Shown in pieces: positions 54,066-63,595 of a stretch of 64,000 nt of DNA. The notes under the pieces are model-generated. The model was not told the DNA's origin and did not search any database. It saw only the letters and a program-made list of their open reading frames with translations. How positions within the stretch are numbered: the stretch's first letter is position 1; the number at the start of each line of letters is the position of its first letter. Source of the stretch: Streptococcus sanguinis (GTDB lineage: Bacteria > Bacillota > Bacilli > Lactobacillales > Streptococcaceae); the NCBI RefSeq assembly GCF_026781265.1, contig NZ_JAKUVC010000002.1, positions 124,001 to 188,000 on the forward strand, written 5' to 3'. A program made the translations under genes and the position numbers.

Positions 54066-54698
54066 ATGATAAAGAGAAGTTTGTTTTTTAATTTTATATA
54101 CAAAATCGTTTTTCTTATGCTTTTTATCTCGCTGACCGTTTTTGCTTTTTCCTATTTGGTTCATAACGGAAGTGGATATGTACGGGAAGAAGCGAGTAAA
54201 AGTGAGAGAAAAAGTTCTTATATAGGGGTCGCTGGTGGAATTATTATTTCTGGTTTCACTTTTGTTCGATTTCTTGAATTAACTGAGCATATCAGCAGGC
54301 ATAGAAAATATCTTAAAATAATGACGGAGGAATTATCTCCAACTCCTGATTTTAAGACAATAGAAGAAGAGGCTGACTTTCATGACAAAGAATTAAAGCT
54401 TTTGATTTATAAGGATTGCCTCATTACTTATCATAACTATTTCTGTTTTAGGAAGATTGATTCTCAAATTTGGCAGATTTTCTTGAATAAATATCAGAAA
54501 TATAGTCGATACAAGGGCAAGAAAAACAAGTCTCTTTTGCCGCCGAAGTTCTTCCTTATTGTTAGAAATCAAGATTATAGGGAACAGTTTATGCCTCTTA
54601 AGTACAAAGAGAAAAATTGGAGTCGATTTAGTTCATATCTAGCCGACCATTATCCGGCCATAGAGCTAGATGAACAAGTTCGTGAATTTGAGACATAA
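54066..54698 (+). CDS. Small two-helix membrane protein of unknown function
   Basis: The 210-residue protein has two membrane helices ([20 protein letters not shown] and [20 protein letters not shown]) separated by a short basic loop, then a charged cytoplasmic domain with [20 protein letters not shown]. No family is recognised. The only AGGAGG lies 17 nt before the ATG, unusually far, so translation may be weak. The gene is more AT-rich than its neighbours. Ung follows 10 nt later. Confidence 0.65.
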   Translation: MIKRSLFFNFIYKIVFLMLFISLTVFAFSYLVHNGSGYVREEASKSERKSSYIGVAGGIIISGFTFVRFLELTEHISRHRKYLKIMTEELSPTPDFKTIEEEADFHDKELKLLIYKDCLITYHNYFCFRKIDSQIWQIFLNKYQKYSRYKGKKNKSLLPPKFFLIVRNQDYREQFMPLKYKEKNWSRFSSYLADHYPAIELDEQVREFET

Positions 54699-54708
54699 GG
54701 AGAAATGT

Positions 54709-55362
54709 ATGCAGCATTCAGCTTGGCATGCTTTGATTAAGGAGCAGCTGCCGGAAGGTTATTTTGCAAAAATCAATCATTTTTTAGATGAAGTGTATGC
54801 TTCAGGGACCATTTACCCACCTCGGGAAAAGGTGTTTAATGCGATTCAGACGACAGATTTAGCGGATGTTAAGGTGGTTATTTTGGGGCAGGACCCCTAC
54901 CACGGACCGAGACAGGCACAAGGCTTGAGTTTTTCGGTACCTGATGACATTCCAGCTCCGCCTTCTTTGCAGAATATTCTCAAAGAACTGGCTGATGATA
55001 TCGGAGTGAAAGAGTCGCATGATTTGACTTCCTGGGCTCAGCAGGGTGTTCTCTTGCTCAATGCTGGTCTGACAGTGCCTGCTGGCCAGGCCAATGCACA
55101 TGCCGGCTTAATCTGGGAGCCTTTTACAGATGCGATTATCAAAGTAGTCAATGAAAAGTCTGATCCAGTTGTCTTTATCCTATGGGGTTCCTACGCCCGC
55201 AAGAAAAAAGCCTTGATTAGCAATTCCCAACATTTGATAATCGAGTCAGCTCACCCAAGTCCGCTGTCTGCTTACCGTGGCTTCTTTGGCAGCAAACCTT
55301 TTTCACGTACCAATGATTTCTTAGTGACTAAGGGCTTGGAACCTATCGATTGGTTAGCTTAG
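54709..55362 (+). CDS. ung: Uracil-DNA glycosylase, family 1
   Basis: The 217-residue protein has the Ung motifs [17 protein letters not shown] (catalytic Asp), LLLNAGLTV and [13 protein letters not shown] (intercalation loop). It removes uracil from DNA. ATG 54709 follows AAGGAG. ung-mutX-pyrC is the order seen in pneumococcus. Confidence 0.96.
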   Translation: MQHSAWHALIKEQLPEGYFAKINHFLDEVYASGTIYPPREKVFNAIQTTDLADVKVVILGQDPYHGPRQAQGLSFSVPDDIPAPPSLQNILKELADDIGVKESHDLTSWAQQGVLLLNAGLTVPAGQANAHAGLIWEPFTDAIIKVVNEKSDPVVFILWGSYARKKKALISNSQHLIIESAHPSPLSAYRGFFGSKPFSRTNDFLVTKGLEPIDWLA

Positions 55363-55370
55363 GAGGTAGT

Positions 55371-55835
55371 ATGGTTCAGTTAGCAACGATTTGTTATATA
55401 GATAATGGCCGGGAGTTTCTCATGTTGCACCGCAACAAAAAGCCCAATGATGTTCATGCTGGGAAGTGGATTGGTGTCGGTGGCAAGCTAGAGCGAGGAG
55501 AAACTCCGCAGGAATGCGCGGCGCGCGAGATTCTAGAGGAAACAGGTCTAAAGGCCAAGCCTGTTCTCAAAGGCGTTATCACTTTTCCGGAGTTTACTCC
55601 CGACTTGGACTGGTACACCTATGTCTTCAAGGTGACTGAGTTTGAGGGGGAACTGATTGACTGCAACGAAGGTACTTTGGAATGGGTGCCCTATGATCAG
55701 GTTTTGTCTAAACCAACTTGGGAAGGCGATCATACCTTTGTTGAATGGCTTTTAGAAGACAAGCCTTTCTTTTCAGCAAAGTTTGTTTATGACGGGGATA
55801 AGCTATTGGATACGCAGGTGGACTTTTACGAATAA
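55371..55835 (+). CDS. mutX: 8-oxo-dGTP diphosphatase, MutT/MutX (NUDIX)
   Basis: The 154-residue protein has the NUDIX box GVGGKLERGETPQECAAREI (Gx5Ex5...REILEETG). It removes 8-oxo-dGTP from the nucleotide pool. AGGAGG precedes ATG 55371, which lies 8 nt after the ung stop. The pairing with ung makes a small DNA-repair unit. Confidence 0.93.
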   Translation: MVQLATICYIDNGREFLMLHRNKKPNDVHAGKWIGVGGKLERGETPQECAAREILEETGLKAKPVLKGVITFPEFTPDLDWYTYVFKVTEFEGELIDCNEGTLEWVPYDQVLSKPTWEGDHTFVEWLLEDKPFFSAKFVYDGDKLLDTQVDFYE

Positions 55836-55847
55836 GGAGATAAGACG

Positions 55848-57116
55848 ATGCTATTAATCAAAAACGGACGAGTTATGGATCCTAAGACTGGTTTTGACCA
55901 AATTACTGACCTCTTGGTTGAGGGGAAGAAAATTGTCAAAATCGGTCAAGATTTGCAGGCAGAAGGAGCAAAAGTTATTGACGCGAGTGGTTTGGTTGTG
56001 GCTCCAGGTTTGGTGGATATACACGTTCATTTTCGGGAGCCGGGCCAGACTCATAAGGAAGATATTCATACGGGGGCTTTGGCAGCAGCAGCAGGTGGCT
56101 TTACGACTGTTGTTATGATGGCTAATACCAATCCGACCATCTCTACGGTCGAAACTCTGAAAGAAGTGCTAGAGTCGGCTAGTCGTGAAAATATCCATAT
56201 CAAGTCGGTTGCAACAATTACAGAGAATTTTGATGGGCAGCATCTGACAGATTTCCAAGGTCTCTTGGCAGCTGGTGCAGTAGGTTTTTCTGATGACGGT
56301 ATTCCGCTGACCAATGCAGGCATTGTCCGCAAGGCGCTCGTAGAAGCGCGTAAAAATGACACCTTTATCAGTTTGCACGAGGAAGATCCTAATCTCAATG
56401 GCATACTCGGTTTCAATGAGCATATCGCTAAAGAGCATTTTCATATCTGTGGCGCGACAGGTGTGGCAGAATACAGCATGGTTGCCCGCGATGTCATGAT
56501 TGCTTATGATGCAAAAGCTCATGTGCATATACAGCATTTGTCCAAGGCTGAGAGTGTAAAGGTGGTCGAATTCGCTCAGAAGCTAGGTGCCCAAGTAACC
56601 GCTGAAGCAGCACCTCAGCACTTCTCTAAGACAGAAGCTCTGCTATTGACCAAGGGAAGCAATGCTAAGATGAATCCGCCTCTGCGCTTAGAATCGGATC
56701 GTCTGGCGGTTATTGAGGGGCTCAAATCTGGTGTCATTTCTGTCATTGCGACGGACCATGCTCCACATCATGCTGACGAGAAAAATGTTGAAGATATCAC
56801 TAAAGCGCCTTCTGGCATGACTGGGCTTGAGACTTCGCTTTCTCTAGGACTGACCTACCTAGTTGAGGCTGGTCATCTGAGCTTGATGGAACTTTTAGAG
56901 AAAATGACTCTTAATCCGGCTCAGTTGTATGGTTTTGATGCTGGCTTCATCGCTCAGGATGGTCCAGCCGATTTGACTATATTTGACCCAGAAGCAGATA
57001 GACTTGTGACTGATCACTTTGCCTCCAAAGCAGCTAATTCACCTTTCGTTGGTGAAAATCTTAAAGGCCAAGTGAAGTTTACCATCTGTGATGGGGAAGT
57101 TGTCTTTGAAGGATAA
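55848..57116 (+). CDS. pyrC: Dihydroorotase
   Basis: The 422-residue protein has the zinc-site motifs [17 protein letters not shown], the Lys-carbamate/His region and [12 protein letters not shown]. It closes carbamoyl-aspartate to dihydroorotate. It follows mutX by 12 nt with AAGGAGATAAG, and lacks its own PyrR site, so it is not under the attenuators seen at 48 and 50 kb. Confidence 0.96.
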   Translation: MLLIKNGRVMDPKTGFDQITDLLVEGKKIVKIGQDLQAEGAKVIDASGLVVAPGLVDIHVHFREPGQTHKEDIHTGALAAAAGGFTTVVMMANTNPTISTVETLKEVLESASRENIHIKSVATITENFDGQHLTDFQGLLAAGAVGFSDDGIPLTNAGIVRKALVEARKNDTFISLHEEDPNLNGILGFNEHIAKEHFHICGATGVAEYSMVARDVMIAYDAKAHVHIQHLSKAESVKVVEFAQKLGAQVTAEAAPQHFSKTEALLLTKGSNAKMNPPLRLESDRLAVIEGLKSGVISVIATDHAPHHADEKNVEDITKAPSGMTGLETSLSLGLTYLVEAGHLSLMELLEKMTLNPAQLYGFDAGFIAQDGPADLTIFDPEADRLVTDHFASKAANSPFVGENLKGQVKFTICDGEVVFEG

Positions 57117-57123
57117 TACTAAT

Positions 57124-57153
57124 AAGACTCTGATGAATTTCAGGGTCTTTTTT
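57124..57153 (+). terminator. pyrC terminator
   Basis: AAGACTCTGA pairs with TCAGGGTCTT around TGAATT, followed by T. Confidence 0.85.
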
Positions 57154-57279
57154 AACATAGAAAACTTTCTGGGAATTTTCTGAAAATACGAATGTTTGTT
57201 GAAATATTAAGGATATAGTTCCTTTTTAAACCAAAAAGAGGTATAATATAACAAAATACTAAAGAGGAGTGTTCGTTAT

Positions 57280-59460
57280 ATGAAGAAGAAATTTTTCATC
57301 TTACCTGTTCTATCAACAGTGCTTTTGGCACCTGCTTTTTTGTCGCATCAAGTCTCTGCAGAAGAGGCTCAAGCTAGTCCAGAGCCAGCAACGACTGAGT
57401 TGACCAATCAGCCAGCTGCTGAGACAGCTTCTGAAGCGCAACCAACTGCTCCAGCAGCGCAACCAACTGCTCCAGCAGCTTCAGCAGAAGAAAAACCAGC
57501 AGCAGCTAGTCAGGATGCAGCTGCTCCGGCTGATCCAGCTGCGACAGAAGCCGCTGCAGCACCAGCCCAGTCTGAAAATCTACCAGAGGCTACGATTCTC
57601 CATACTAACGATGTGCATGGCCGCATCGTAGAGGAAAAAGGCGTTATCGGTGATGCTAAGCTGGCTACTGTTATCAAGGAAGAGCGCGCTAAAAATCCTA
57701 AAGTGCTTGTTGTGGATGCGGGTGATGCCTTCCAGGGTCTGCCAATTTCCAATAGTTCAAAAGGGGAAGAACGTGCGAAAATCCTCAATGAAATTGGCTA
57801 CGATGCTATGGCAGTCGGTAACCATGAGTTTGACTTTGGTCTAGATGAGGCGAAAAAATACAAGGAAATTCTTAAATTCCCACTTCTCAGCTCCAATACC
57901 TACGCCAATAATGCTCGAGTTTTCCAAGCTTCTACCATTGTGGACAAGGATCCAGCGGTTGAGGGAGATGAGTTTGTGGTAATCGGTGTGACAACACCAG
58001 AAACTGCTACAAAAACTCACCCTAAAAACGTCCAAGGTGTGACCTTCACCGATCCAATCACAGAAGTGAATCGGGTCATTGATGAAATCGAAGCACGAGC
58101 AGCGGCAGAAGGAAAGAGCTACAAAAACTATGTTGTCCTGGCTCACTTAGGTATTGATACGACCACTCCAACTGAGTGGCGCGGCTCAACCTTATCTGAG
58201 GCCCTTTCCAAAAATCCTAAGCTCAAAGGCAAACGTGTAACCGTCATAGACGGACACTCCCACACAGTAGAGTCTACGACTTATGGTGATAATGTAACCT
58301 ACAACCAGACCGGTAGCTATCTACACAATATCGGAAAAGTGACTTTCAAGGCCAATCAGCTTCTAGGTAATCCTCAGCAAATCCCTGCTGAAACTGCTAA
58401 AAAAGTGGCTCCAGATCCAGTTGTAGCTGACATGGTCAGCAAGATTAAAGCTAGGTACGACGCTGATAATGCCAAGGTTATCGTGGCAAACAGCCCTGTA
58501 GAGCTTAATGGTGATCGTGAAAATGTCCGCGTTCGGGAAACTAATCTGGGTAATGTGGTCGCAGATGCTCTCTATGATTATGGTCAAACTGGCTTTGCCA
58601 ACAAAACAGACTTGGCTGTTACTAACGGAGGCGGTCTTCGTGAGACCATTGCCAAAGACAAGCCAATCACCAAGGGAAATGTCATCGCTGTCTTGCCTTT
58701 TGGGAATACTATTTCTCAAATCAAGGTAACCGGTCAAAATATCGCAGATATGTTTGCCAAATCTCTAGGCTCTATTCTTCAGGAAAAAGATGGCAAGCCT
58801 GTGCTAGATGAGAACGGACAACCCTTGCTAGAACCGAGCGGTGGTTACCTGCAAATCTCTGGTGCTAAAGTCTACTACGACACGACTCTGCCAGCTAATC
58901 AGCGTGTCCTCCACATTGAGATTAAGAACAAAGAAACGGGTGTTTATGAGCCTCTTGATCCAAATAAGACCTACTATCTGACAACAAATGACTTCTTGGC
59001 TGCTGGTGGTGACGGCTATACCATGCTGGGTGGCCCTCGCGAGGAAGGTCCATCTATGGATGTGGCTTTCGCAGACTATCTGGCAAAAGCTGATTTGACA
59101 GCCTATGCGGTTATCAATCCAAACTCACGTGCTATCTCTATTTCATCCACTAAAGATACAGACGGTGATGGCTATACAGATATTGAAGAAATCAAGCAAG
59201 GAACAGATCCGGCTAATGCAGCTTCCTACCCAACTGGTGCCAAAGCAGCTGATCCTGCAAAACAGGCAGCTCCAATGGCCAACACGCCAAAACAAACCAA
59301 GCAAGTAGCAGTTCATGTTGCCAAGACTTTCACTAAGGACCCTGCAGCTAAAGAACTGCCACAGACAGGCAGCGAATCAGCAGTTGCCTTGAGCCTAGTT
59401 GGTATGGTTTTAGGATTCTTTGGATTGGCAGGAATCAAGAAAAGTCACAAAGAAGACTAG
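57280..59460 (+). CDS. nt5: LPXTG-anchored surface 5'-nucleotidase
   Basis: The 726-residue protein has a signal peptide (to SAEE), an Ala/Pro/Glu-rich stretch with QPTAPAA repeats, the metallophosphatase domain (ILHTNDVHGR, DAGDAFQG, GNHEFDFG, DGHSHT), the 5'-nucleotidase C-domain (TNGGGLRETI), a Ca-binding DTDGDGYTDIEE motif and an LPQTG sortase signal. In S. sanguinis such an enzyme makes adenosine from ATP/AMP outside the cell. It fits with the nucleoside salvage genes in this window. Confidence 0.95.
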   Translation: MKKKFFILPVLSTVLLAPAFLSHQVSAEEAQASPEPATTELTNQPAAETASEAQPTAPAAQPTAPAASAEEKPAAASQDAAAPADPAATEAAAAPAQSENLPEATILHTNDVHGRIVEEKGVIGDAKLATVIKEERAKNPKVLVVDAGDAFQGLPISNSSKGEERAKILNEIGYDAMAVGNHEFDFGLDEAKKYKEILKFPLLSSNTYANNARVFQASTIVDKDPAVEGDEFVVIGVTTPETATKTHPKNVQGVTFTDPITEVNRVIDEIEARAAAEGKSYKNYVVLAHLGIDTTTPTEWRGSTLSEALSKNPKLKGKRVTVIDGHSHTVESTTYGDNVTYNQTGSYLHNIGKVTFKANQLLGNPQQIPAETAKKVAPDPVVADMVSKIKARYDADNAKVIVANSPVELNGDRENVRVRETNLGNVVADALYDYGQTGFANKTDLAVTNGGGLRETIAKDKPITKGNVIAVLPFGNTISQIKVTGQNIADMFAKSLGSILQEKDGKPVLDENGQPLLEPSGGYLQISGAKVYYDTTLPANQRVLHIEIKNKETGVYEPLDPNKTYYLTTNDFLAAGGDGYTMLGGPREEGPSMDVAFADYLAKADLTAYAVINPNSRAISISSTKDTDGDGYTDIEEIKQGTDPANAASYPTGAKAADPAKQAAPMANTPKQTKQVAVHVAKTFTKDPAAKELPQTGSESAVALSLVGMVLGFFGLAGIKKSHKED

Positions 59461-59471
59461 TTAGAAGACAC

Positions 59472-59504
59472 AATAAAACGGAAGTTGTTCACTTCCGTTT
59501 TATT
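59472..59504. terminator. Bidirectional terminator, nt5/plsY
   Basis: AATAAAACGGAAG pairs with CTTCCGTTTTATT between converging genes. Confidence 0.9.
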
Positions 59505-60150
59505 TCTTAGTCTCAGGATTTTGATGTGTAATATTCAAGCCCCAAGGGATTAAGTTTTCTTTTTTCTGTTTGATACGTTGCATATTGTCCTTGTGCCGCA
59601 GGATAATAATCAAAGCCAGCGCAATGATAATCAGAGTGAAGAAGAGGTCGTAGCTGGGCAGTATAAAGCCGACTAGAGGAAAGAGCAGCGCCGACAGGAT
59701 AGCGATGACCGCTGAGAGCACACTTGCCAGAGAAATCATACTTCCCAGATAAAGGATGCTGGCAAAGATGACAATCAGATAGACAAAGAAGGCTGGTGAG
59801 AAGCCTAGAACAACCCCCGCACTGGTTGCCACAGCCTTGCCGCCCTTAAAGCCAGCAAAGATAGGAAAAGTATGGCCAATCACAGCCAAGAGGCCAAAGA
59901 CAAGCGGCGAAACTCCCTCAATATGCAAAAAGAAAGGCAGCAGGGTCGCTGCAGTTCCTTTGAGAAAGTCAATAGCAAAAGTAGCCGTCCCAGCCGTCTT
60001 TCCCAAAATACGGAAAGTATTGGTCGTTCCAGTATTGCCGCTGCCGTATTCTCTCAGGTTCTTTTGAAAGAAAATTTGCCCAATCCAAAGTCCAGTCGGA
60101 ATAGAGCCCAGTAAGTATGCTAGTATTAATCCAATTATCGTGTTCATCAT
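59500..60150 (-). CDS. plsY: Acyl-phosphate glycerol-3-phosphate acyltransferase PlsY
   Basis: The 216-residue membrane enzyme has the three PlsY loops: [23 protein letters not shown] and [13 protein letters not shown]. It makes lysophosphatidate from acyl-phosphate, the first step of membrane lipid synthesis. The ATG lies 6 nt after TGGTATAAT, so it has a leaderless start; ATG 60147 is also possible. parE is divergent. Confidence 0.95.
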   Translation of the reverse strand: MMNTIIGLILAYLLGSIPTGLWIGQIFFQKNLREYGSGNTGTTNTFRILGKTAGTATFAIDFLKGTAATLLPFFLHIEGVSPLVFGLLAVIGHTFPIFAGFKGGKAVATSAGVVLGFSPAFFVYLIVIFASILYLGSMISLASVLSAVIAILSALLFPLVGFILPSYDLFFTLIIIALALIIILRHKDNMQRIKQKKENLIPWGLNITHQNPETKK

Positions 60151-60156
60151 GATTTT

Positions 60157-60165
60157 ATTATACCA
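60157..60165 (-). promoter_or_regulatory. Extended -10 box adjoining plsY
   Basis: Minus strand TGGTATAAT, then AAAATC, then ATG: the same 6-nt spacing as uvrC. Confidence 0.65.
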
Positions 60166-60340
60166 TTATTTCGCTTTCTTACAATAGAAAAGGATAGAAT
60201 TTATAGCAGGAAATGTCTACTCGGATATTGGATTCTTCTTCGTTTGAAATCCGTTCTCATCAGCAGTTTTTTCAAAAAAATCTTTGCAATATTTGCCAAA
60301 AACTTGTAAGATAGAAAAGATGAATCATTAGGAGGTTCTT

Positions 60341-62290
60341 GTGGCAAAAAAGGAAATCAATATTAACAATTATAATGACGATGCCATTCAGGTGTTAGAA
60401 GGGTTGGATGCAGTCCGCAAACGTCCGGGGATGTATATCGGATCGACCGACGGAGCTGGCCTCCACCATCTGGTCTGGGAGATTGTGGACAACGCTGTCG
60501 ATGAAGCCCTGTCAGGCTTCGGTGACCGGATCGATGTGACTATCAACAAGGACGGCAGTCTGACCGTCGCAGACCACGGACGCGGGATGCCTGTTGGCAA
60601 GCACGCTATGGGCATTCCCACGGTTGAGGTCATCTTCACCGTTCTCCACGCCGGCGGTAAGTTCGGCCAAGGTGGCTATAAGACCTCAGGCGGTCTCCAC
60701 GGTGTAGGGTCCTCTGTTGTCAATGCTCTGTCTAGCTGGCTGGAAGTGGAAATCATTCGGGATGGGACTGTTTACAAGCAGCGCTTTGAAAATGGCGGAA
60801 AACCAGTCACTACGCTCAAGAAAATCGGCACGGCACCTAAGTCCAAGTCTGGGACCAAAGTGACCTTCATGCCGGACGATACGATTTTTTCAACGACAGA
60901 CTTCAAGTACAACACTATTGCTGAGCGGCTGAAGGAATCAGCCTTCCTGCTCAAGAATGTCCGCCTGTCGCTGACCGATGCGCGGACTGGCGAAGAGGTA
61001 GAGTTCCACTATGAGAATGGGGTTGAAGACTTTGTCAGCTATCTCAATGAAGACAAGGAAACCCTGACTCCTGTCCTCTATTTTGAGGGCGAGGAGAGCG
61101 GCTTCCAAGTTCAGGTGGCTCTCCAGTACAACGATGGCTATGCCGATAATATCCTGTCCTTTGTCAATAACGTCCGCACCAAGGACGGTGGTACCCATGA
61201 GACGGGTCTCAAGACCGCTATTACCAAGGCCATGAACGACTATGCCAGAAAGACGGGCCTGCTCAAGGAAAAAGATAAGAATCTGGAAGGCTCGGACTAC
61301 CGTGAAGGTTTAGCTGCTGTCCTGTCCATCCTGGTCCCTGAGGCTCACCTGCAGTTTGAAGGCCAGACCAAGGACAAGCTGGGCAGCCCTTTGGCTCGTC
61401 CGGCCGTGGACTCCATTGTCTCTGACAAGCTGACTTTCTTCCTCTTGGAAAATGGTGAGCTGGCTTCCAATCTCATCCGCAAAGCTATCAAGGCCAGAGA
61501 TGCTAGGGAAGCGGCCCGCAAGGCGCGTGACGAAAGCCGGAACGGTAAGAAGAATAAGAAAGACAAGGGCTTGCTGTCTGGTAAGCTGACTCCGGCCCAG
61601 TCCAAGAACCCAGCCAAGAACGAACTCTATCTGGTCGAGGGAGACTCTGCCGGTGGCTCTGCCAAGCAAGGCCGTGACCGTAAGTTCCAAGCCATCCTGC
61701 CCCTGCGTGGTAAGGTTATCAATACTGCCAAGGCTAAGATGGCTGACATTCTCAAGAACGAAGAAATCAACACCATGATCTACACGATTGGAGCGGGTGT
61801 TGGTACAGACTTTACCCTTGAGGATGCCAACTATGACAAGATCATCATCATGACTGATGCGGACACTGACGGTGCCCATATCCAGACCTTGCTGCTGACC
61901 TTTTTCTATCGCTATATGCGCCCTCTGGTCGAGGCTGGCCGCGTCTATATTGCCCTGCCGCCTCTCTACAAGATGTCCAAGGGCAAGGGCAAGAGCGAAG
62001 TTGTCGAGTATGCCTGGACCGATGGCGAGCTGGATGACCTGCGCCGCAAGTTTGGCAAGGGAGCCATGCTTCAGCGCTACAAGGGGCTCGGTGAAATGAA
62101 CGCTGATCAGCTCTGGGAGACCACCATGAATCCCGACACCCGCACCCTTATTCGTGTCACTATCGAAGACCTAGCCCGCGCCGAACGCCGTGTCAATGTC
62201 CTCATGGGCGACAAGGTCGAACCACGCCGCAAGTGGATTGAGGATAATGTCAAGTTCACGCTTGAGGAGAGTGGGGAGATGGTGTTTTGA
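60341..62290 (+). CDS. parE: DNA topoisomerase IV subunit B
   Basis: The 649-residue protein has the GHKL ATPase (EIVDNAVDEALSG, GGLHGVGSSVVNAL), the TOPRIM domain (VEGDSAGGSAKQGRDRKFQA, DADTDGAHI) and ends VKFTLEESGEMVF. GTG 60341 is backed by AGGAGG. plsY-parE order is conserved. The next gene is not parC but an AT-rich membrane gene overlapping the stop. Confidence 0.97.
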   Translation: MAKKEININNYNDDAIQVLEGLDAVRKRPGMYIGSTDGAGLHHLVWEIVDNAVDEALSGFGDRIDVTINKDGSLTVADHGRGMPVGKHAMGIPTVEVIFTVLHAGGKFGQGGYKTSGGLHGVGSSVVNALSSWLEVEIIRDGTVYKQRFENGGKPVTTLKKIGTAPKSKSGTKVTFMPDDTIFSTTDFKYNTIAERLKESAFLLKNVRLSLTDARTGEEVEFHYENGVEDFVSYLNEDKETLTPVLYFEGEESGFQVQVALQYNDGYADNILSFVNNVRTKDGGTHETGLKTAITKAMNDYARKTGLLKEKDKNLEGSDYREGLAAVLSILVPEAHLQFEGQTKDKLGSPLARPAVDSIVSDKLTFFLLENGELASNLIRKAIKARDAREAARKARDESRNGKKNKKDKGLLSGKLTPAQSKNPAKNELYLVEGDSAGGSAKQGRDRKFQAILPLRGKVINTAKAKMADILKNEEINTMIYTIGAGVGTDFTLEDANYDKIIIMTDADTDGAHIQTLLLTFFYRYMRPLVEAGRVYIALPPLYKMSKGKGKSEVVEYAWTDGELDDLRRKFGKGAMLQRYKGLGEMNADQLWETTMNPDTRTLIRVTIEDLARAERRVNVLMGDKVEPRRKWIEDNVKFTLEESGEMVF

Positions 62291-63306
62291 GGAAGTTGAT
62301 AATTAAATTCAAATACTACAAGGATAAATTAGTTAATTGTAAAGATGATATTAAAGATGCAAAACGGAAGATTAATAATTTAGAATTATTGAAAATACTG
62401 GATAATCAAATAGATGTTGAAACAAGAACACTACTCCGTGCTATTGAAACTATTTTATCTCTTATGTTTTGGCTTATTGTTTTTACTATATTTCAGATGT
62501 TTTATTGCAATTTAATTCAGAAATTAGGAAATGGAAATACAAGTTATTTAGTTAATGGAATTTATGCATTGTTCATTATTAATTTTTTCTATCTAATTTT
62601 AAGATTATGTGAAGGTATATTATTTATTGTTTCAATTGAACAAAATAGTAAAATATTTGAAATACTTAAACGTTTTAATTGGTTAGCTAATTACTATATT
62701 TTTTTAAATTTAACTATTTGGCCTTTGTTGTTTACTTTTATATTTCAAGCCTTTATTTTAAACAAAGATAGTTTAAAAGCAGCAAATATTGTTTCTTTAA
62801 TAGCGTTTATCGTTTCATGTTTAATCTTAATTTTTAGAGAAATAATCAGATCTTTACCATTGTACAAAATTGGAAATTACAGTTCGACTCCAGCTATAGT
62901 TTTATCTTTGTTGGCTATCGGGATTAGCGCTTTTGATTTTGGAAAAAATATTTATAAAATAGAAGATTCTTGGTATTGGCTTTTATTTATTTTTCTAATG
63001 ACTTTTGCATGTACTATTGCTGAATTAATTATTAAAACTGTGATGAAAAGAAAATTAGAAAAAGCCCAAGTGATTTTCCAAGAACAATTGCTTTTAGAAA
63101 AACCTGATTATAAAAAACTAAAAAGATGTTATTATTATGGCGGGGATGAGTACAAGAACAAATTGCTAAGTGTTGAGAAATTTTTACTGACTATTGTGGA
63201 AAACGAGATCATGCCACTTGAGTCATTAAAAAATTTAAACACTTATGAAAATTATCTTTTATATAAGTCATATATGTATAGAACTTATTCTGATTGCGAG
63301 AATTAG
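62287..63306 (+). CDS. AT-rich polytopic membrane protein of unknown function
   Basis: The 339-residue protein has an N-terminal coiled region, about six membrane helices (~residues 50-260) and a charged cytoplasmic tail (KLKRCYYYGGDEYKNKLL). Start TTG 62287 overlaps the parE stop (TTGA), with GGGGAG ~10 nt upstream; TTG 62296 is also possible. Codon use is far more AT-rich than parE. It stands where parC is usually found, so it was probably gained here. No family is recognised. Confidence 0.7.
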   Translation: MRKLIIKFKYYKDKLVNCKDDIKDAKRKINNLELLKILDNQIDVETRTLLRAIETILSLMFWLIVFTIFQMFYCNLIQKLGNGNTSYLVNGIYALFIINFFYLILRLCEGILFIVSIEQNSKIFEILKRFNWLANYYIFLNLTIWPLLFTFIFQAFILNKDSLKAANIVSLIAFIVSCLILIFREIIRSLPLYKIGNYSSTPAIVLSLLAIGISAFDFGKNIYKIEDSWYWLLFIFLMTFACTIAELIIKTVMKRKLEKAQVIFQEQLLLEKPDYKKLKRCYYYGGDEYKNKLLSVEKFLLTIVENEIMPLESLKNLNTYENYLLYKSYMYRTYSDCEN

Positions 63307-63595
63307 TTCTATATCACATGCTAATTCACTCTCATTAGCCCTGAAACAACAAATCTTTACTCACCAGATTTTCTGACAAGCTCGCCAGAGCTTAAGTGAA
63401 ACTGCCAGATTTTCTGGCAGAGTGTTTTGAGGCAAATTCTGTTTGGCAGAAAATCTGGCGAGTATTTTTTGAGTAAAAGACGAACGTTTGTTTTTCTGGA
63501 AAGCAGTTTTAAAGCAAAAAACCTTTTCAGAAAATCAGAAAAGGCAAAACGGGAATTAAAGTTAAAATAAATAAAAAATTTAGGAGATTATAGAA
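63307..63595. repeat. Intergenic region with CCAGATTTTCTG repeats
   Basis: CCAGATTTTCTG occurs at 63364-63375 and 63405-63416 and inverted (CAGAAAATCTGG) at 63447-63458; CAGAAAATCAG at 63528-63538 is related. GCCAGA-TTT-TCTGGC forms a hairpin, and CCTTTTC/GAAAAGG (63522-63544) another. No gene is present. Confidence 0.6.

Noticed and set aside
61310..61879. 189-codon open frame opposite parE
   Set aside because: It reflects the codon bias of parE; no start signal and no family likeness.
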